The notes under the pieces were generated by a model. The model was not told the origin of the DNA. It made no database searches and was given only the letters and a program-made list of their open reading frames with translations. 30,971 bases of DNA from Chara braunii. Lineage: Eukaryota > Streptophyta > Charophyceae > Charales > Characeae. Every line of letters starts with the position of its first letter. Within the stretch, counting starts at the first letter, position 1. The stretch is taken from NCBI GenBank assembly GCA_003427395.1, contig BFEA01000003.1:1239472-1270442 (forward strand). Direction: 5' to 3'. Shown in pieces: positions 17,867 through 27,800 of this stretch. The position numbers and the translations under genes are program-made.

Positions 17867-18965
17867 GTCAGAGCTAGCAAAAGCCGTGTTCCAGCGGCGT
17901 TGTCCGCCCATCCGTGGGTTGGGTTGGAGCAAGGACCATCCGTGTAGCGACTTTTGCAGGCTCGAAATTGTACATGGCTGGACAGCATGCGATTTCTGAG
18001 CACTGTCCGACCGATTTTCCACTTGTAGTCCTGGGAGAGATCTACAGTGAAACAATTTGAGGCATTTTGGCAAAGTTCCCGACCCGTATCCCTACCCTAA
18101 AAAGAAGGCGGATTTCTATGACTTTTTTTTTTTTTTTTATTTGGTCTGTTGGTGGACCTTCCTCGACTTCCTTTTTTTTTTTTTTTTCAAACAGAAGGCG
18201 TAGTGCCCACGGCAATACATCCTATAGTTCTCAGGGGCAGAGGTGGTCCTGCTCCACCAGGAGCTCAGAGGCCCTCCCCTCATATCTCCTGTTTTATACC
18301 TGGTATCCATCCGCCTAGCCACACCAGGCGCACCCAAATCTGCAGAGAATGCACCCCAACTGCGGACTTTCACGCAACAGGCAAGCAAACCACAGACTCT
18401 ACCTAAATGCAAAAGGCTCCAAACAAGAAAGAGGAAGACGCTATAGGCTATTACTGGCTATCACCAAAGATGGATGAGCGGCCCAACGTTTTTGAAACCA
18501 AACCATACCTGCGGGCGATGGGGAAAGAGAAATCTTATTCGCCAATCTATTTGTATCACCGATCTAAGCACTTGTCGAACGGAGCTGCAGTCAGTAAGCG
18601 TGATTGTATCTCCGAGCGCCAGACCACTTCATTCCGAGCTTTCCAAAAGGTCCATAATAATGAGGTCGCACACTTTGCATGTGCGTCCATCACGTATCGG
18701 ACAGGCGAGGGAAAGTCTGCAACAAGAGAGCCCAAAAGAATACCATCAGCTGGCCATGCACCTTCCTCGTCTTCCGGAGGTCTCAATTCTCTTTGACGCC
18801 CCTCAATTCTCGCGTCCTTTCTTTTCATTTCTTTTGCACTTTTACTGTGTCGAATCAGTCCCTAACCCCCTGCTAATGCGAATTGGCGCCCCAATGTGGA
18901 AAACTGCGTTAGGTAGTGGGACAAGGCCCCTTGGGGGCAGTTGTCTATCACGATAATATACATAA
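17867..18965. other. No gene recognised; two T runs
   Basis: T runs lie at 18123-18139 and 18171-18187. A frame open at 18407-18796 has an ordinary-looking translation but no motif, start context or repeat of itself elsewhere. I could not support it as a gene. Confidence 0.4.
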
Positions 18966-19716
18966 GGCCATACTCACACGAGGCCCGAGAAATCGCAAAA
19001 ATCGCAGAATGAGGCCTGGACTCCACAGGAGAAGTGTTGGAAAAGTGACAATTTTCGGTTTTCTGTGGAAGGGTGTCTGGAAGAGTTTGCCTGCGGAACG
19101 ACGGGACCCCACCGGAGAGGCTGAAAGAGCCAGTTTCCACGAGCCTGGAAAGGTTGGAAACTGGAGATGAACCGGATGGCGGTCGCCGATGTCCGTTTGA
19201 AGGGGTTTTGTTCCTGTTTCAGTGACAACAGCATGTACGTCGCCCTGGCCGTTGAACCAGGGACCGGCTCGGCTCTGACTATGGATGGACCAGCGGGTCG
19301 GCAACAAATTTCCAATGAAGGACATGCCCCCCCTCCCCCCCCCCTTTACTCTTTGGGAAGGGCACAAATTTCCGGCAGAAACTCTTCCTGTGGCACTTCT
19401 CCGACGGGACACCAATGTGGAAACACGAAATCTCGGACTTCCAGCTACCGATGTGGAAACACAAAATCTCGGATTTCCAGCTACCATTTTCCAGGCGGTG
19501 GGTTCCTGGAAAACTTCCCCTGACTCCTAAAACCAGCTTTCTGGAGGGCCTGATTTGGCCAGTGGAGTCCGAGAAAAGTTTTTCCACACTGGTTTTTCCA
19601 CGATTTTTCTGAGTGGGGTCCAGGCCTGAGTGGCCAGATTGACCCCTTGTAATAGAAGGACTGGATCTGGCCGCTCTTTTCCAAATTTTTTGCTATTTTG
19701 AGGGCCTAGTGTGAGA
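18966..19716. mobile_element. Family D copy 3, split by insertion of C3
   Basis: The left D end and arm (CCATACTCACACGAGG, then AAATCGCAAAAATCGCAGAA) are at 18966-19012. The remaining arm (GGCCAGATTGACCCC through TTTTGAGGGCCTAGTGTGAG) is at 19630-19715. Joining them across C3 gives the arrangement seen in the intact D copy next door (19717-19850). C3 therefore inserted into an existing D element and duplicated TGA. Confidence 0.8.
19013..19626. mobile_element. Family C inverted-repeat element C3, 614 bp, TGA target duplication
   Basis: The ends GGCCTGGACTCCACAGG and GTGGGGTCCAGGCC are inverted repeats. TGA flanks both sides (19010-19012 and 19627-19629). Its length equals that of C1, and internal blocks match C1 in the opposite orientation, e.g. 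GATGTCCGTTTGAAGG (about 19188). A tandem piece (GATGTGGAAACACAAAATCT and its relative) lies at 19412-19475. No transposase is evident. Confidence 0.88.
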
Positions 19717-19850
19717 GCATACTCACACTAGCCCCTCAAACTCGCAAAATCACAAAATGAGCGGCCAGATCGAGTCCTTGTAAAGGAAGGACTAGATCTG
19801 GCCGCTCATTTTGGGATTTCGCAATTTTGAGGGCCTAGTGTGAGTATGGG
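19717..19850. mobile_element. Foldback element, family D copy 4 (near-perfect hairpin)
   Basis: CATACTCACACTAGCCCCTC and its inverse GAGGGCCTAGTGTGAGTATG bound the element. The arms continue through CGCAAAATCACAAAATGAGC and GCGGCCAGATC to a centre near CTTGTAAAGGAAGGA. A transcript would form a hairpin of about 60 pairs. Confidence 0.88.
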
Positions 19851-20076
19851 CCTCACCACACCACAGTCGAAAGGCTAAAAAAATCGATGGCTGTCAGAAC
19901 AATTTCGACAGCCTCCCTTCGACAGTTTGCTATCCTTTCACGCACTTGTGAATGCGAGATGGAAAAAGCCGAACGCGCCTGAGCGCACGACAAGCATTAG
20001 TCCCGACCTTGGCCCCACTCACCAAATTTCGAAGCGAAGTCGACGGCGCAGCCGAGGACTGTCGAACACATGGGAG
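19851..20076. other. No gene recognised
   Basis: TTTCGACAG/CTGTCGAA-type short inverted motifs occur (about 19911, 20060), but I cannot assign an element. Confidence 0.4.
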
Positions 20077-20079
20077 TAG

Positions 20080-20200
20080 GGCCTCGCTGCACTACTCTCG
20101 AAATGTGCAAAACGAGAGCGAATCTTCAGCTAAAACATGGAAAGATGCACGGCCATGATTTTTGTCTTTTGTGCATGTTGAGAGTAGTGCAGCGAGCCCC
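20080..20200. mobile_element. Foldback element, family B copy 6, TAG target duplication
   Basis: The ends GGCCTCGCTGCACTACTCTC and GAGAGTAGTGCAGCGAGCCC are inverted repeats 121 bp apart. TAG flanks both (20077-20079 and 20201-20203). The interior is in the opposite orientation to copy 5. Confidence 0.87.
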
Positions 20201-20355
20201 TAGCAGTAGCAGGCTGGGGATTCAACAACTTTCGACAGGAGGTGTAGAGAGAACCATTCTCTGACAACTTGCGAATTTTCTCCTGTCTCCAATTTCAAAT
20301 TTTCTCCCATCTCCAATTTCAACAGCCTGTGTGGCCAAGAGAAACTATCGAAGGT

Positions 20356-20495
20356 TCACTCCACTACTGACCACGTGCACAATGTATCTTTCCATGTTCT
20401 AAGGGAAGATTCATCAGTCTCATTTTGCACATGGCCCTGTGTTTCTCTCCATCCATTGTTCTAGCGGAAGATTCCAGTGGTCAGTAGCGGAGCAA
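20356..20495. mobile_element. Foldback element, family B copy 7 (diverged)
   Basis: The arms TCACTCCACTACTGACCAC and GTGGTCAGTAGCGGAGC are inverted repeats. The interior repeats TTCTAAGGGAAGATTCA and TTCTAGCGGAAGATTCC, like an internal duplication as in copy 2. Confidence 0.72.
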
Positions 20496-20660
20496 GCGCC
20501 GAAAGGTAACCCTTGTCCTTCTGTGCTTTTTTCTTCGACAATGGTCTTTTTTGAAGTTTTTTCCCCTTTTTCTTGTTCTTCTTTTTTTAATGATATGTTT
20601 CGGTTTTTCTTTCGTCTCTTCTTCCTTTTTCTCTTTCTGTTTTTTAAACTACACTATGTT

Positions 20661-20990
20661 GATGTAACTCAGTGGTTAGAGAACCCGTTGGAAATGCGCA
20701 TTGTGGTATGAGGTTGCCATTGTGGTATGAGGTTGCCAGTTCAAATCTGCAGCCTCCCGCATGGACGCCGGCAGGGCGTTAGAATGACGCACAGCTGGAC
20801 ACACACCCCTTGGGCTGACGCATGGTAAGCTATTACATACACTGCCTGCGCACCACCCAGGGGACTGCCCATGGTGTTGTTGTATGTGGCGGCCTGGCCT
20901 AGGAGGGGTTTGCCTGATACAGTTAGCAGCCTAATGAGGATGCAGGTACGGGTTTGTGGTTAGACTGCTCATGTGTGTTGGTTACCTTAG
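20661..20990 (+). mobile_element. Possible SINE with tRNA-like head and a 19-bp internal duplication
   Basis: An A-box-like GTAACTCAGTGGTTAGAG (20664) and a B-box-like CAGTTCAAATC (20738) are separated by two copies of ATTGTGGTATGAGGTTGCC (20701, 20720). The downstream body is not shared with the other SINEs here. The duplication pushes the boxes apart. Confidence 0.5.
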
Positions 20991-21067
20991 GCTCTGCTTT
21001 GGGGGGGGGGCAAGGACCTGAGGTCGGATGGGGTCCCATTTGGGGGTAGGGTTGGCTTGGGACAAGC

Positions 21068-21200
21068 TCTGCTGGAGGATATCGGTGGGGAACCTACAGT
21101 AGGGGATTGAGGGATCCCGGCCGTAGGGGTGTTAGTAGACAGACTCTGGTGGAGGAAATCGTTGGGGAACCTGCAGTAGGGGGGGGAGGTTGCTGTCTGA
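21068..21200. repeat. Tandem duplication, about 75-bp unit
   Basis: CTGGAGGATATCGGTGGGGA and TGGAGGAAATCGTTGGGGA, each followed by ACCT(A/G)CAGTAGGGG, lie about 75 bp apart. A related GATCCTCC motif recurs downstream. Confidence 0.7.
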
Positions 21201-21324
21201 GGGGGATCCTCCAAGATGGGATGGTCTGGGTCCCATAAATTAGTTGCTGACTGTAGATAGGTACCTGTCGTGGGACGTCCAGATTCCGGGATCCTCCAAA
21301 AAGGGTGTTGAACTGCTTTTCTGC

Positions 21325-21378
21325 ATCTCTGGTTAAAACACGTCCAGATTCCGTGGATTTCTCCAATCCTCTTTGCTA
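21325..21378. repeat. Family G half-element
   Basis: TTTCTGCATCTCTGGTTAAA through CACGTCCAGATTC and CCAATCCTCTTTGCTA matches the right arm of the element at 13506-13645. No left arm is nearby. Confidence 0.7.
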
Positions 21379-21411
21379 GTGGAACCTCGCCTATCACAGT
21401 CCGTTGGCACT

Positions 21412-21490
21412 AAGTGTGCCGCAGGCGGGCATGGAGCTCGAACCCACAACCTCTTGAATGTCACTTGCGTGCCTAACCAACTGAGCTACA
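21412..21490 (-). mobile_element. tRNA-like SINE head
   Basis: The minus strand reads TGTAGCTCAGTTGGTTAGGC (A box) and GTGGGTTCGAGCTCC (B box), about 75 bases in all and similar to the head of the SINE at 14699-15165. A CGGCACACTTAGTGCC stem follows. No A tail is adjacent, and the acceptor ends do not pair convincingly, so I call a SINE remnant rather than a tRNA gene. Confidence 0.6.
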
Positions 21491-21600
21491 GTCTTTCCCC
21501 GAATACAACGTATGGTCATTGTAGCTGAATTTAGACTGAAAGATAGCCCAAATTCAGCTATAATAATGACCGTACGTTGTCTTCGGGGGGTTCGGGGGAG
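21491..21600. mobile_element. Foldback element, family A copy 7
   Basis: The arms GTCTTTCCCCGAATACAACG and ACGTTGTCTTCGGGG, with cores ATGGTCATTGTAGCTGAATT and AATAATGACCGTACG, are inverted repeats. The left tip overlaps the adjacent tRNA-like sequence. Confidence 0.8.
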
Positions 21601-21653
21601 AGTTTAGGCGGCTGGATGTTCTTTGTTTTTTTTTCAGTTGCCTGTTTTTTTTT

Positions 21654-21825
21654 TATGTTTTTTTTTTTTAAAAGGGCAGCGGCCTTGACATATTATCATT
21701 GAGATGACCGACCCCAGGCAATTTATTAGTAGTTGGTTTTATTCATCAAGTTCCATCATCTGGATTTGAAAACAGGTCTGTATTTCAACAGTTCAGGGTT
21801 GTACCCACTGAGCTAGGCTCTTGGG
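21654..21825 (-). mobile_element. tRNA-derived SINE
   Basis: The minus strand reads CCTAGCTCAGTGGGTACAAC (A box), then CTGAACTGTTGAAATACAGA as in the copy at 6433. A B-box-like region, a body with GGGGTCGGTCATCTCAATGA and an A tail (the T tract at 21654-21671) follow. It is the same family as 6296-6635. Confidence 0.82.
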
Positions 21826-21967
21826 TGTTTTTTTTTTTCCAGTTGTCCGTTTTTCGTGCATTGATCGTGTTTTTTTTTTTGTTTTCGTTTGTTTATTAAC
21901 CATGGTTTTGTTTCACATTGCGTGTCTTGCAGCAGTCTCAGCTCTTGCGTCGTGGTGGGCGGAAATT

Positions 21968-22064
21968 GGCACAAAAGACAAAAATCACGGCGATGTATGT
22001 TGCCATCTTCTAGCGGAAGATTCACTCTCGTTTTGCACATTTCGAGAGTAGTGGGGCGAGGCCC
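21968..22064. mobile_element. Family B right-half element (copy 8)
   Basis: The family interior TTCTAGCGGAAGATTCACTC and the right end CGAGAGTAGTGGGGCGAGGCC are present. The left inverted repeat is not recognisable. Confidence 0.65.
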
Positions 22065-22392
22065 GATTACCCAGAAGAAGATAACAAGACCTGTGCAAAT
22101 ATAATACCTACAAATCAAGAACAAGAAATACCCTCCTGCTCCTCCTCCTCCTCCTCGAGTCAAAGCCCCCACTCGGCGAAATTGTTCATTTCTTGACCGT
22201 CGATCTCTGCTAATCTAGGGTTGGAAGTAAAAGATACGGATAATCGGGACTTGGCCCCTCGTCTCCGGTTCCTGTCGTTTTGCGATCGGGATACCGTCAA
22301 CTCGCTCGCCTCACATATCGGGATCCCCGTGCGGGCCCTCTCCGACTTCCAAGAAGGAGGCGCCGGCGGCTTGGCAACAGGCGGAGGATCGA
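22065..22392. other. No confident gene; GC-richer DNA
   Basis: Composition becomes less T-rich from about 22150 and both strands have open frames (plus 22221-22646 from TTG; minus 22160-22519), but neither starts with ATG or shows a known motif. It could be the upstream region of a gene. Confidence 0.35.
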
Positions 22393-22517
22393 TTTCCCGC
22401 CAATTCGGGCGAAAGCAGCTGGTTGATCGACTTCCCGCCAATTCAGGCGAAAGCAGCTGGTGGATTGATTTCCCGCCAAAATTCAGGCGAAAGCAGCTGG
22501 TGGATCGGTTTCCCGCC
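22393..22517. promoter_or_regulatory. Four-copy array of E2F-like sites in a 38-40-bp tandem repeat
   Basis: TTTCCCGCC (E2F consensus TTTSSCGC) occurs at 22393, 22469 and 22509, and CTTCCCGCC at 22431. All are followed by AATTC or AAAATTC and spaced 38, 38 and 40 bp. The units also share GGCGAAAGCAGCTGGT. In plants and animals such sites bind E2F/DP factors of S-phase genes. Here the sites lie about 2.4 kb upstream of the large gene's ATG. That they regulate anything is inference; a plain tandem repeat that happens to contain the motif is equally possible. Confidence 0.5.
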
Positions 22518-22747
22518 AATTCAGGGCGAACTCAGCCGATGATGGAGTGCGACGGCGGATGTAAGAAGGCGGACGATATGGCTACCTTGCTTTCGGCCCC
22601 CCTAGCCAGCGCTCCTGCGCTATATGACTGTTTTTGGACCGGATAGGGTTTGTATACGTTCAGGATGATGGCGGGCTTAAGTTCAGGGGAAGGGGAGGGT
22701 AGGGGCAGTGTCGTATCGTTGTTCTTGGTGGATGATGTTGCAATGCT
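22518..22747. other. No gene recognised
   Basis: A short, fairly G-rich segment between the site array and the minisatellite. Frames are open on both strands without an ATG-initiated candidate I trust. Confidence 0.35.
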
Positions 22748-23400
22748 CGTGGGACTGTTCTTGGACGTAGCTGTGGGCCAGGTTCGGGACCTCGTGGGAC
22801 AGTCCTGCTGATGATCCTTGATTAGCACAGTTGTGTTGTGGACCGGTAGTTGTGGGACCGTGTGGGACAGTTGTGGAACCTTGTGCGGCAGTTGTGGGAC
22901 CTTGTGCGGCAGTTTTGGGACCTTGTGGGACAGTTGTGGAAGCTTGTGCGGCAGCTGTGGAAGGTTGAGCGACGGTTGGAAACCGCGCGGAACCTTGTGG
23001 AACAGTTGTGGGCTTTGGTAGTTGTGGGACCTCGTGGGACAGTCCTGGGACCTGGTTGTGGGCTATGGTAGTTGTGGGACCTCGTGGGACAGGCGTGGGG
23101 CCTACCAGTTGTGGGCTATGGTAGTTGTGGGACCTCGTTTGGGACAGTCCTGGGACCTTGTTGGACAGTCGTGAAACCTTGTGCGACCGATGTGGGACCT
23201 TGGAGGACAGTTGTGCGACCTTGGAGAGCTTTGTGAAACAGTTGTGTAACTTTGTGGGACAGGTGTGGGACCTTGTCGGACTGTTGTCGCCCAGTTGTGC
23301 GACCTTGTGTAACAGTTGTGGAACAGGTGTGGAACAGTTGTGGGACAGGTGTGGGACAGGCGTGGACCATCTTGAAGCTGGTGCGGAACTCTGTGCAACG
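22748..23400. repeat. Minisatellite, basic unit about 21 bp, with higher-order units
   Basis: Degenerate copies of GTTGTGGGACCTTGTGGGAC fill the interval. From 23006 to 23155 a higher-order unit of about 50 bp (GTTGTGGGCTATGGTAGTTG...) occurs three times. The plus strand is G-rich with regular GGGAC. Because the 21-bp unit is a multiple of three, frames stay open on both strands, giving repetitive translations I do not accept as genes. Confidence 0.9.
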
Positions 23401-23734
23401 GTCTAGAACACAGTTCGGTTACGGCGACTGGAAGGAGACGGAGTGGGAGGGAGGGATGCGTGCATGTGGAAGGGCTGTCAGAACAGATACAGAGGAGAAT
23501 ATTGCTGCTCACGGACAGTCTGTGGGTGATGATCAGGGTAGCGAAAGAAGCCTGATAAGGCGGTGGTGATGATTATGCGATCGTCCGTTGAACAAGGAGG
23601 ATATGGATGAAGAGCTGTGTGGAGCGAGGGGGAGATCGATCAAAAGCTGGCTTGTGGAAAGTTCCGTTATATGATTCTTCTTTCTGATTGGCCTGCACGC
23701 TCGTTGTTAACCACTATCGATTATCGGTCTGTTT

Positions 23735-24359
23735 TTCTTGATTGACTAATCAATCAATCGATCAATCAATCAATCAATCGACCGATCGATTGATCGATCG
23801 TACGGTTGATCGGTCGATGATCTACTACTCGTCGATCGTGGCTCTGTCAATTTAAGACGAACGGGGCAAAGCCAAGACATCGATCGATATCCCGGCGCTT
23901 AGTGAGTCTCTGACGAAGGCCGGGATCTCGATCAGAGTCTTAAGTGTATCTTTATTACAGTATTATGATTATTAGTGTTATTGAAGTGATCCTCTTCGGC
24001 GAACACCGATTCTATATTGGGAATTGATCGATCGACGGGTCCATCATCCGCCGTGGATGGATTGATGGGCTTTGATCGAGCGATCGTGTTCCGGAGCCTT
24101 TGATGGGTTAATCGAGCGATCGTGAGCCGTTGATGGATCATCGGTTGAGCGATCGTGATCGTAGTCCTGTGATTGATCGATCAATCAATGGAAGGTGTCG
24201 TTGATTGGTCGGTGGATTGATGATCGATCGGTTGGGGTGCTGTTGCAGGGGTGCCCTTGATTGGTCGGCGGATTGATTGATCGGTTGTGCTGTGGAAGGT
24301 GCCGTTGATTGGTCGGTGGATTGATCGATCGATCGGTTGCGTTTTCTGTTGATCAATCG
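23735..24359. repeat. Repeat region based on GATC/GATTGATC and AATC motifs
   Basis: AATCAATCAATCG-type runs (23747-23782) and many GATCGATCG palindromes are followed by about 60-bp repeats containing TTGATTGGTCGGTGGATTGA (about 24202, 24254, 24305). These end at a donor-like G|GTAAGT (24360-24365). No gene is seen. Confidence 0.8.
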
Positions 24360-24657
24360 GTAAGTCGAGTAGTTTCTTTTTTCTCCAATCGACTTCTGTT
24401 TTTTTATAGTGATCGCAAAAATTCATCCAGAATTCGGTATCGGGACTCAGCGGGTGTCCCGATCCCGTAGCGAGATTCATCATTCATACTGATTGCTGAT
24501 TGCACAGCTTGTCATCCGTTTCCGTGTACCAAGATTTGTAATCACGATCACGGGTCTGTATGCCGTCTAGTGTAATAATCGCGATCGGGATTCGAAATCG
24601 AGGTCCATCTAGCATCTCATCGGGATCGCCGGTTGGGATAATTCTTGTCACCTGTCC

Positions 24658-24712
24658 CGACTCGACTCGACTCGACTCGACTCGACTCGACTCGACTCGA
24701 CTCGACTCGACT
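24658..24712. repeat. (CTCGA)n pentanucleotide microsatellite, about 11 repeats
   Basis: An uninterrupted array about 170 bp before the large gene's ATG, so plausibly within its promoter or 5' UTR. Length changes there could alter expression (inference). Confidence 0.95.
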
Positions 24713-24883
24713 GCAGCAGAGGAAGATTCTTGAGTGTCAGCGATATACAGTAATACCCAATCGAGATTATCGGATCGTGATCGGCATAGTACAGTGCGCA
24801 TCCAATCGAGATCAAGATTGGTGTGTGAGAAATTACGTCATCGTATCTGTGGAGTCGAGATTTTGCGGGAAAGGTTAAGAAGC

Positions 24884-27800
24884 ATGGCTGATACAGCGTG
24901 TCAGCGAGGAGGAGGCCATTTCACTCTCCCCTCCTCAAGTCATGGAGGGATCCCGACTATGCTGAATTCGGGGAGGTTGAGAGGAGAGGGAGAGGTGGTT
25001 GGTTGTCCATCTTCATCTTCTGCGTGGGGATCGACCACGTCAGCCCATCATAATTCTCCTCCTCCTCCTCCTCCTCCTCCTCCTTTCGCGACGTCGACAG
25101 GAGGAGGAGAGGAAGAGGTGGTTGGTCATTCATCCCCTTGGGCATCGGACTCTTCAGCCTTTCGTATTCCTTCTCCTCCTCCTCCTCCTCCTCCTCTATG
25201 TCGTCGTCCTCATCGTACTCCAGGTACCGACTCTGCTGTCCTCGATAGCATCTCTCTTCTTCAGACAGAGACAAGTCTCCTGTTTCATTACTACCGCTGG
25301 AATCGGACGGTAGCTGTGTGGAACCTGCCTACGGTTTTGGAAGATTTCTTGGGCATCAAGCAGTGCCACGATCATATGATTGATTGGGCACTAACTACAA
25401 TTCATCGTGTCATCATTCTGGGTCTGTCTGACGACGGGTCGGAGTCGGTAATCTGTACGGCATCGGGTGTGCGACATCGCCAGCAGGAAAGTGACGACGA
25501 ATCCCCATCATCATCATCGTCGTCGAATGATCTGATGCCTTTACATGTGGTCACAAAGCATGACAGTGGACTTCTTCTCCCCAGACACGATCTGCCCAGC
25601 TATCTCTACTTGAGCTTGGAAACGTTCCTCTACTGCTGTGGCGCCAAGAAAGCCTTGTTGCACTTTTGTCGTATTCACGGCATCCACGGAGTCCCAGGCA
25701 TTCCCGACAATCTTCTATCATCTTCCTCCTCCTTCTCCTCCTCCCCCTCCCCTTCTTCTTCTACTTCTGCTGCTGCTGCTGCTTGTGTGATTGCTGCTGC
25801 TGCTTCTGGTGCCGATGCTGACGTGGCAGGATGGGAAGGTGGGTCTGCTGGAAGAGAAGGTGGAGATGGTGGGGAGACGTCGATGATGACACCGAGATGG
25901 TCTTCTTGTGCTGATTGGGTTATGGAGAGGTGTAGCAGCGATTATGCTGCTGCGCCTTTCTGGCGCAGCTGGACGGCATCGTCGATCTTGCCGCCGCCCT
26001 ACATTTCCCGCCAAAGCGGATTGTGGATAAACTTCTACGGTGCTGAGCTGTCAATCGAAGATATTCAAGATCAGTTCGATGCCCTGGGCGTCACCGGATA
26101 CACGTACATCAAGCTTCACTACCCAGGTGGCTATGGAAGAGACGGGAGGGAGATGGATGCCGCAAGGCCGCCTTACGTGGACGTACAGTTCTTGGATATG
26201 GCGACGACCATGGAGGCGTATGACACCTTGAGGATTGGTTTGTGTGCGGAGGTGGTTTTGCGGCAGCAATCAGTCGATGAGGACAGGGATGGAGGGGGGG
26301 AGGACTTCAACCCCCTTGTGCAAGTTTGGCCAAACGTGCCTAGAGAAGCAGCGAGGAGCCAAATTCTGCCAGCTTTGAATGCCCACGCGGGTGGCACCCG
26401 TTACAACCCCTCGGTCAAGATGGAGGACTGGCCACGACAGAGCCCCTCCTCTACTCAAAGCAGAAGTGTGGGAGAAAGATGGACTAGAGGAGGACAAGCA
26501 GGAGGAGGAGGTGGGAGTGGGAGTGGTGGTGGTGGTAGTGATGAGAAGGGTGTGGAAGTTGTATTTCTATCCTTTGATGCTCTCCGACGATGCCGAGGCA
26601 AGGAATACGTGTACGAAATCGAGAGTGGCGGGAAGGAGGAGGAGGAGAAGAAGAAGGGATTCACAACAAAAGCGCGGGAACATGTGGCATGTCCAGGACG
26701 AGGAGGAGGAGGAGGAGGCGGCGGGAAGGAGGAGGAGAAGAAGAAGACAGGTTGCACAACAAAAGCCCGAGAACACGTGGCATGTCCAGGACGAGGAGTA
26801 GGAGGAGGAGGTGAGCAGTATTGCGCGCGAATACTCGGGGGAGGAGGAGGAGGAGGAGGAGGAGGAGGTGAGCAGTATTGCGCGCGAATCCTCGGGGGAC
26901 CTATCTTCGAAGATTTGGTACACTGTACTCTGGACTCATTGGATGCTGGAATAGAAAGGCGGGAGCTCGTGAAGGCGATCAAGAGAACCTGCCCCGGAGC
27001 TCGGCCACGTGGCTTGTCCATCTTGACCGACTATCAACAGCGTGGCGACACGTGGCAGTTCTGTATCGATCCTATGTCGGCTCTGGAAATCAATTCCCAA
27101 GGCGGACTTCAACTCCCTAATAACCAGCAGGCGCCCATCCACCTCACGTTTTGGGATAACACGTACGAGTGGCGGCAAACATACCACAAAGACTACAGCA
27201 ACCATCGGCGCGCAGGTGGTGACAAGACGAAGGTCGGGGTCTCCCCGATCCCGATCCCGACTGGAGCGTGTGTGCACGAGGAGTCGTCTAAGGGGGGGAG
27301 GAAGGTGATGCCAGCAACTGAGGCGAACGCCGCCGCGATGAAATACAAGTGCCTTGTTCAGATCGGCAAGGATATGGAGGAGGAGGAGGACAAGATGAAG
27401 ACGAAGATGAAGATGGAGATGGCAGCCATAGCTGCTGTTGATGAATCTGAGCGTGTGGGTGGAATGGGAGTGCCAGAGACGGCGGCGACAACGAGGGGGG
27501 GAGAGGTACTGAAAGAGGAGGAGATCGTGCCATGGCAGCCGTGCGAAGGGGTGACAGAAGAGAGAAGGGAGAGGGAGGGAGAGATGAAGTCTCCTCCTGC
27601 TCGTCCTTGTCCACCTTCTTCTCCTGGAGTCGTTGAGCAATCATTTTCGAAAACTGCAGCCTTTGGCGGTTGGGAGGACGCAGCAGAAGAGAGAGGGAAC
27701 GCCGGTGGGGAAGGCAGGATTACGCCTACACTGACGAACAACGGTACGATCGATCACAATCAATCAACGCGTTCTCGGCTTCCGGAAAAGGACATGCTGG

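Noticed and set aside
18407-18796. 130-codon plus-strand frame with ordinary composition
   Set aside because: No motif, no convincing start context and an overlapping frame of similar length (18474-18956); chance cannot be ruled out.
21412-21490. Functional tRNA gene on the minus strand
   Set aside because: A and B boxes are good, but I could not form a paired acceptor stem, and a similar head occurs in a SINE at 14699-15165.
22748-23400. CRISPR-like regular repeats
   Set aside because: Repeats are contiguous and degenerate with no unique spacers, in a eukaryotic context; it is a minisatellite.
24734-24883. N-terminal extension of the large gene from GTG
   Set aside because: There is no ATG in these 50 codons, and the first in-frame ATG at 24884 has a strong initiation context.
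26455-27021. 188-codon minus-strand frame opposite the large gene, and other long antisense frames there
   Set aside because: These are antisense shadows of Gly/Glu codon repeats (CCTCCTCCT strings) in the large gene.
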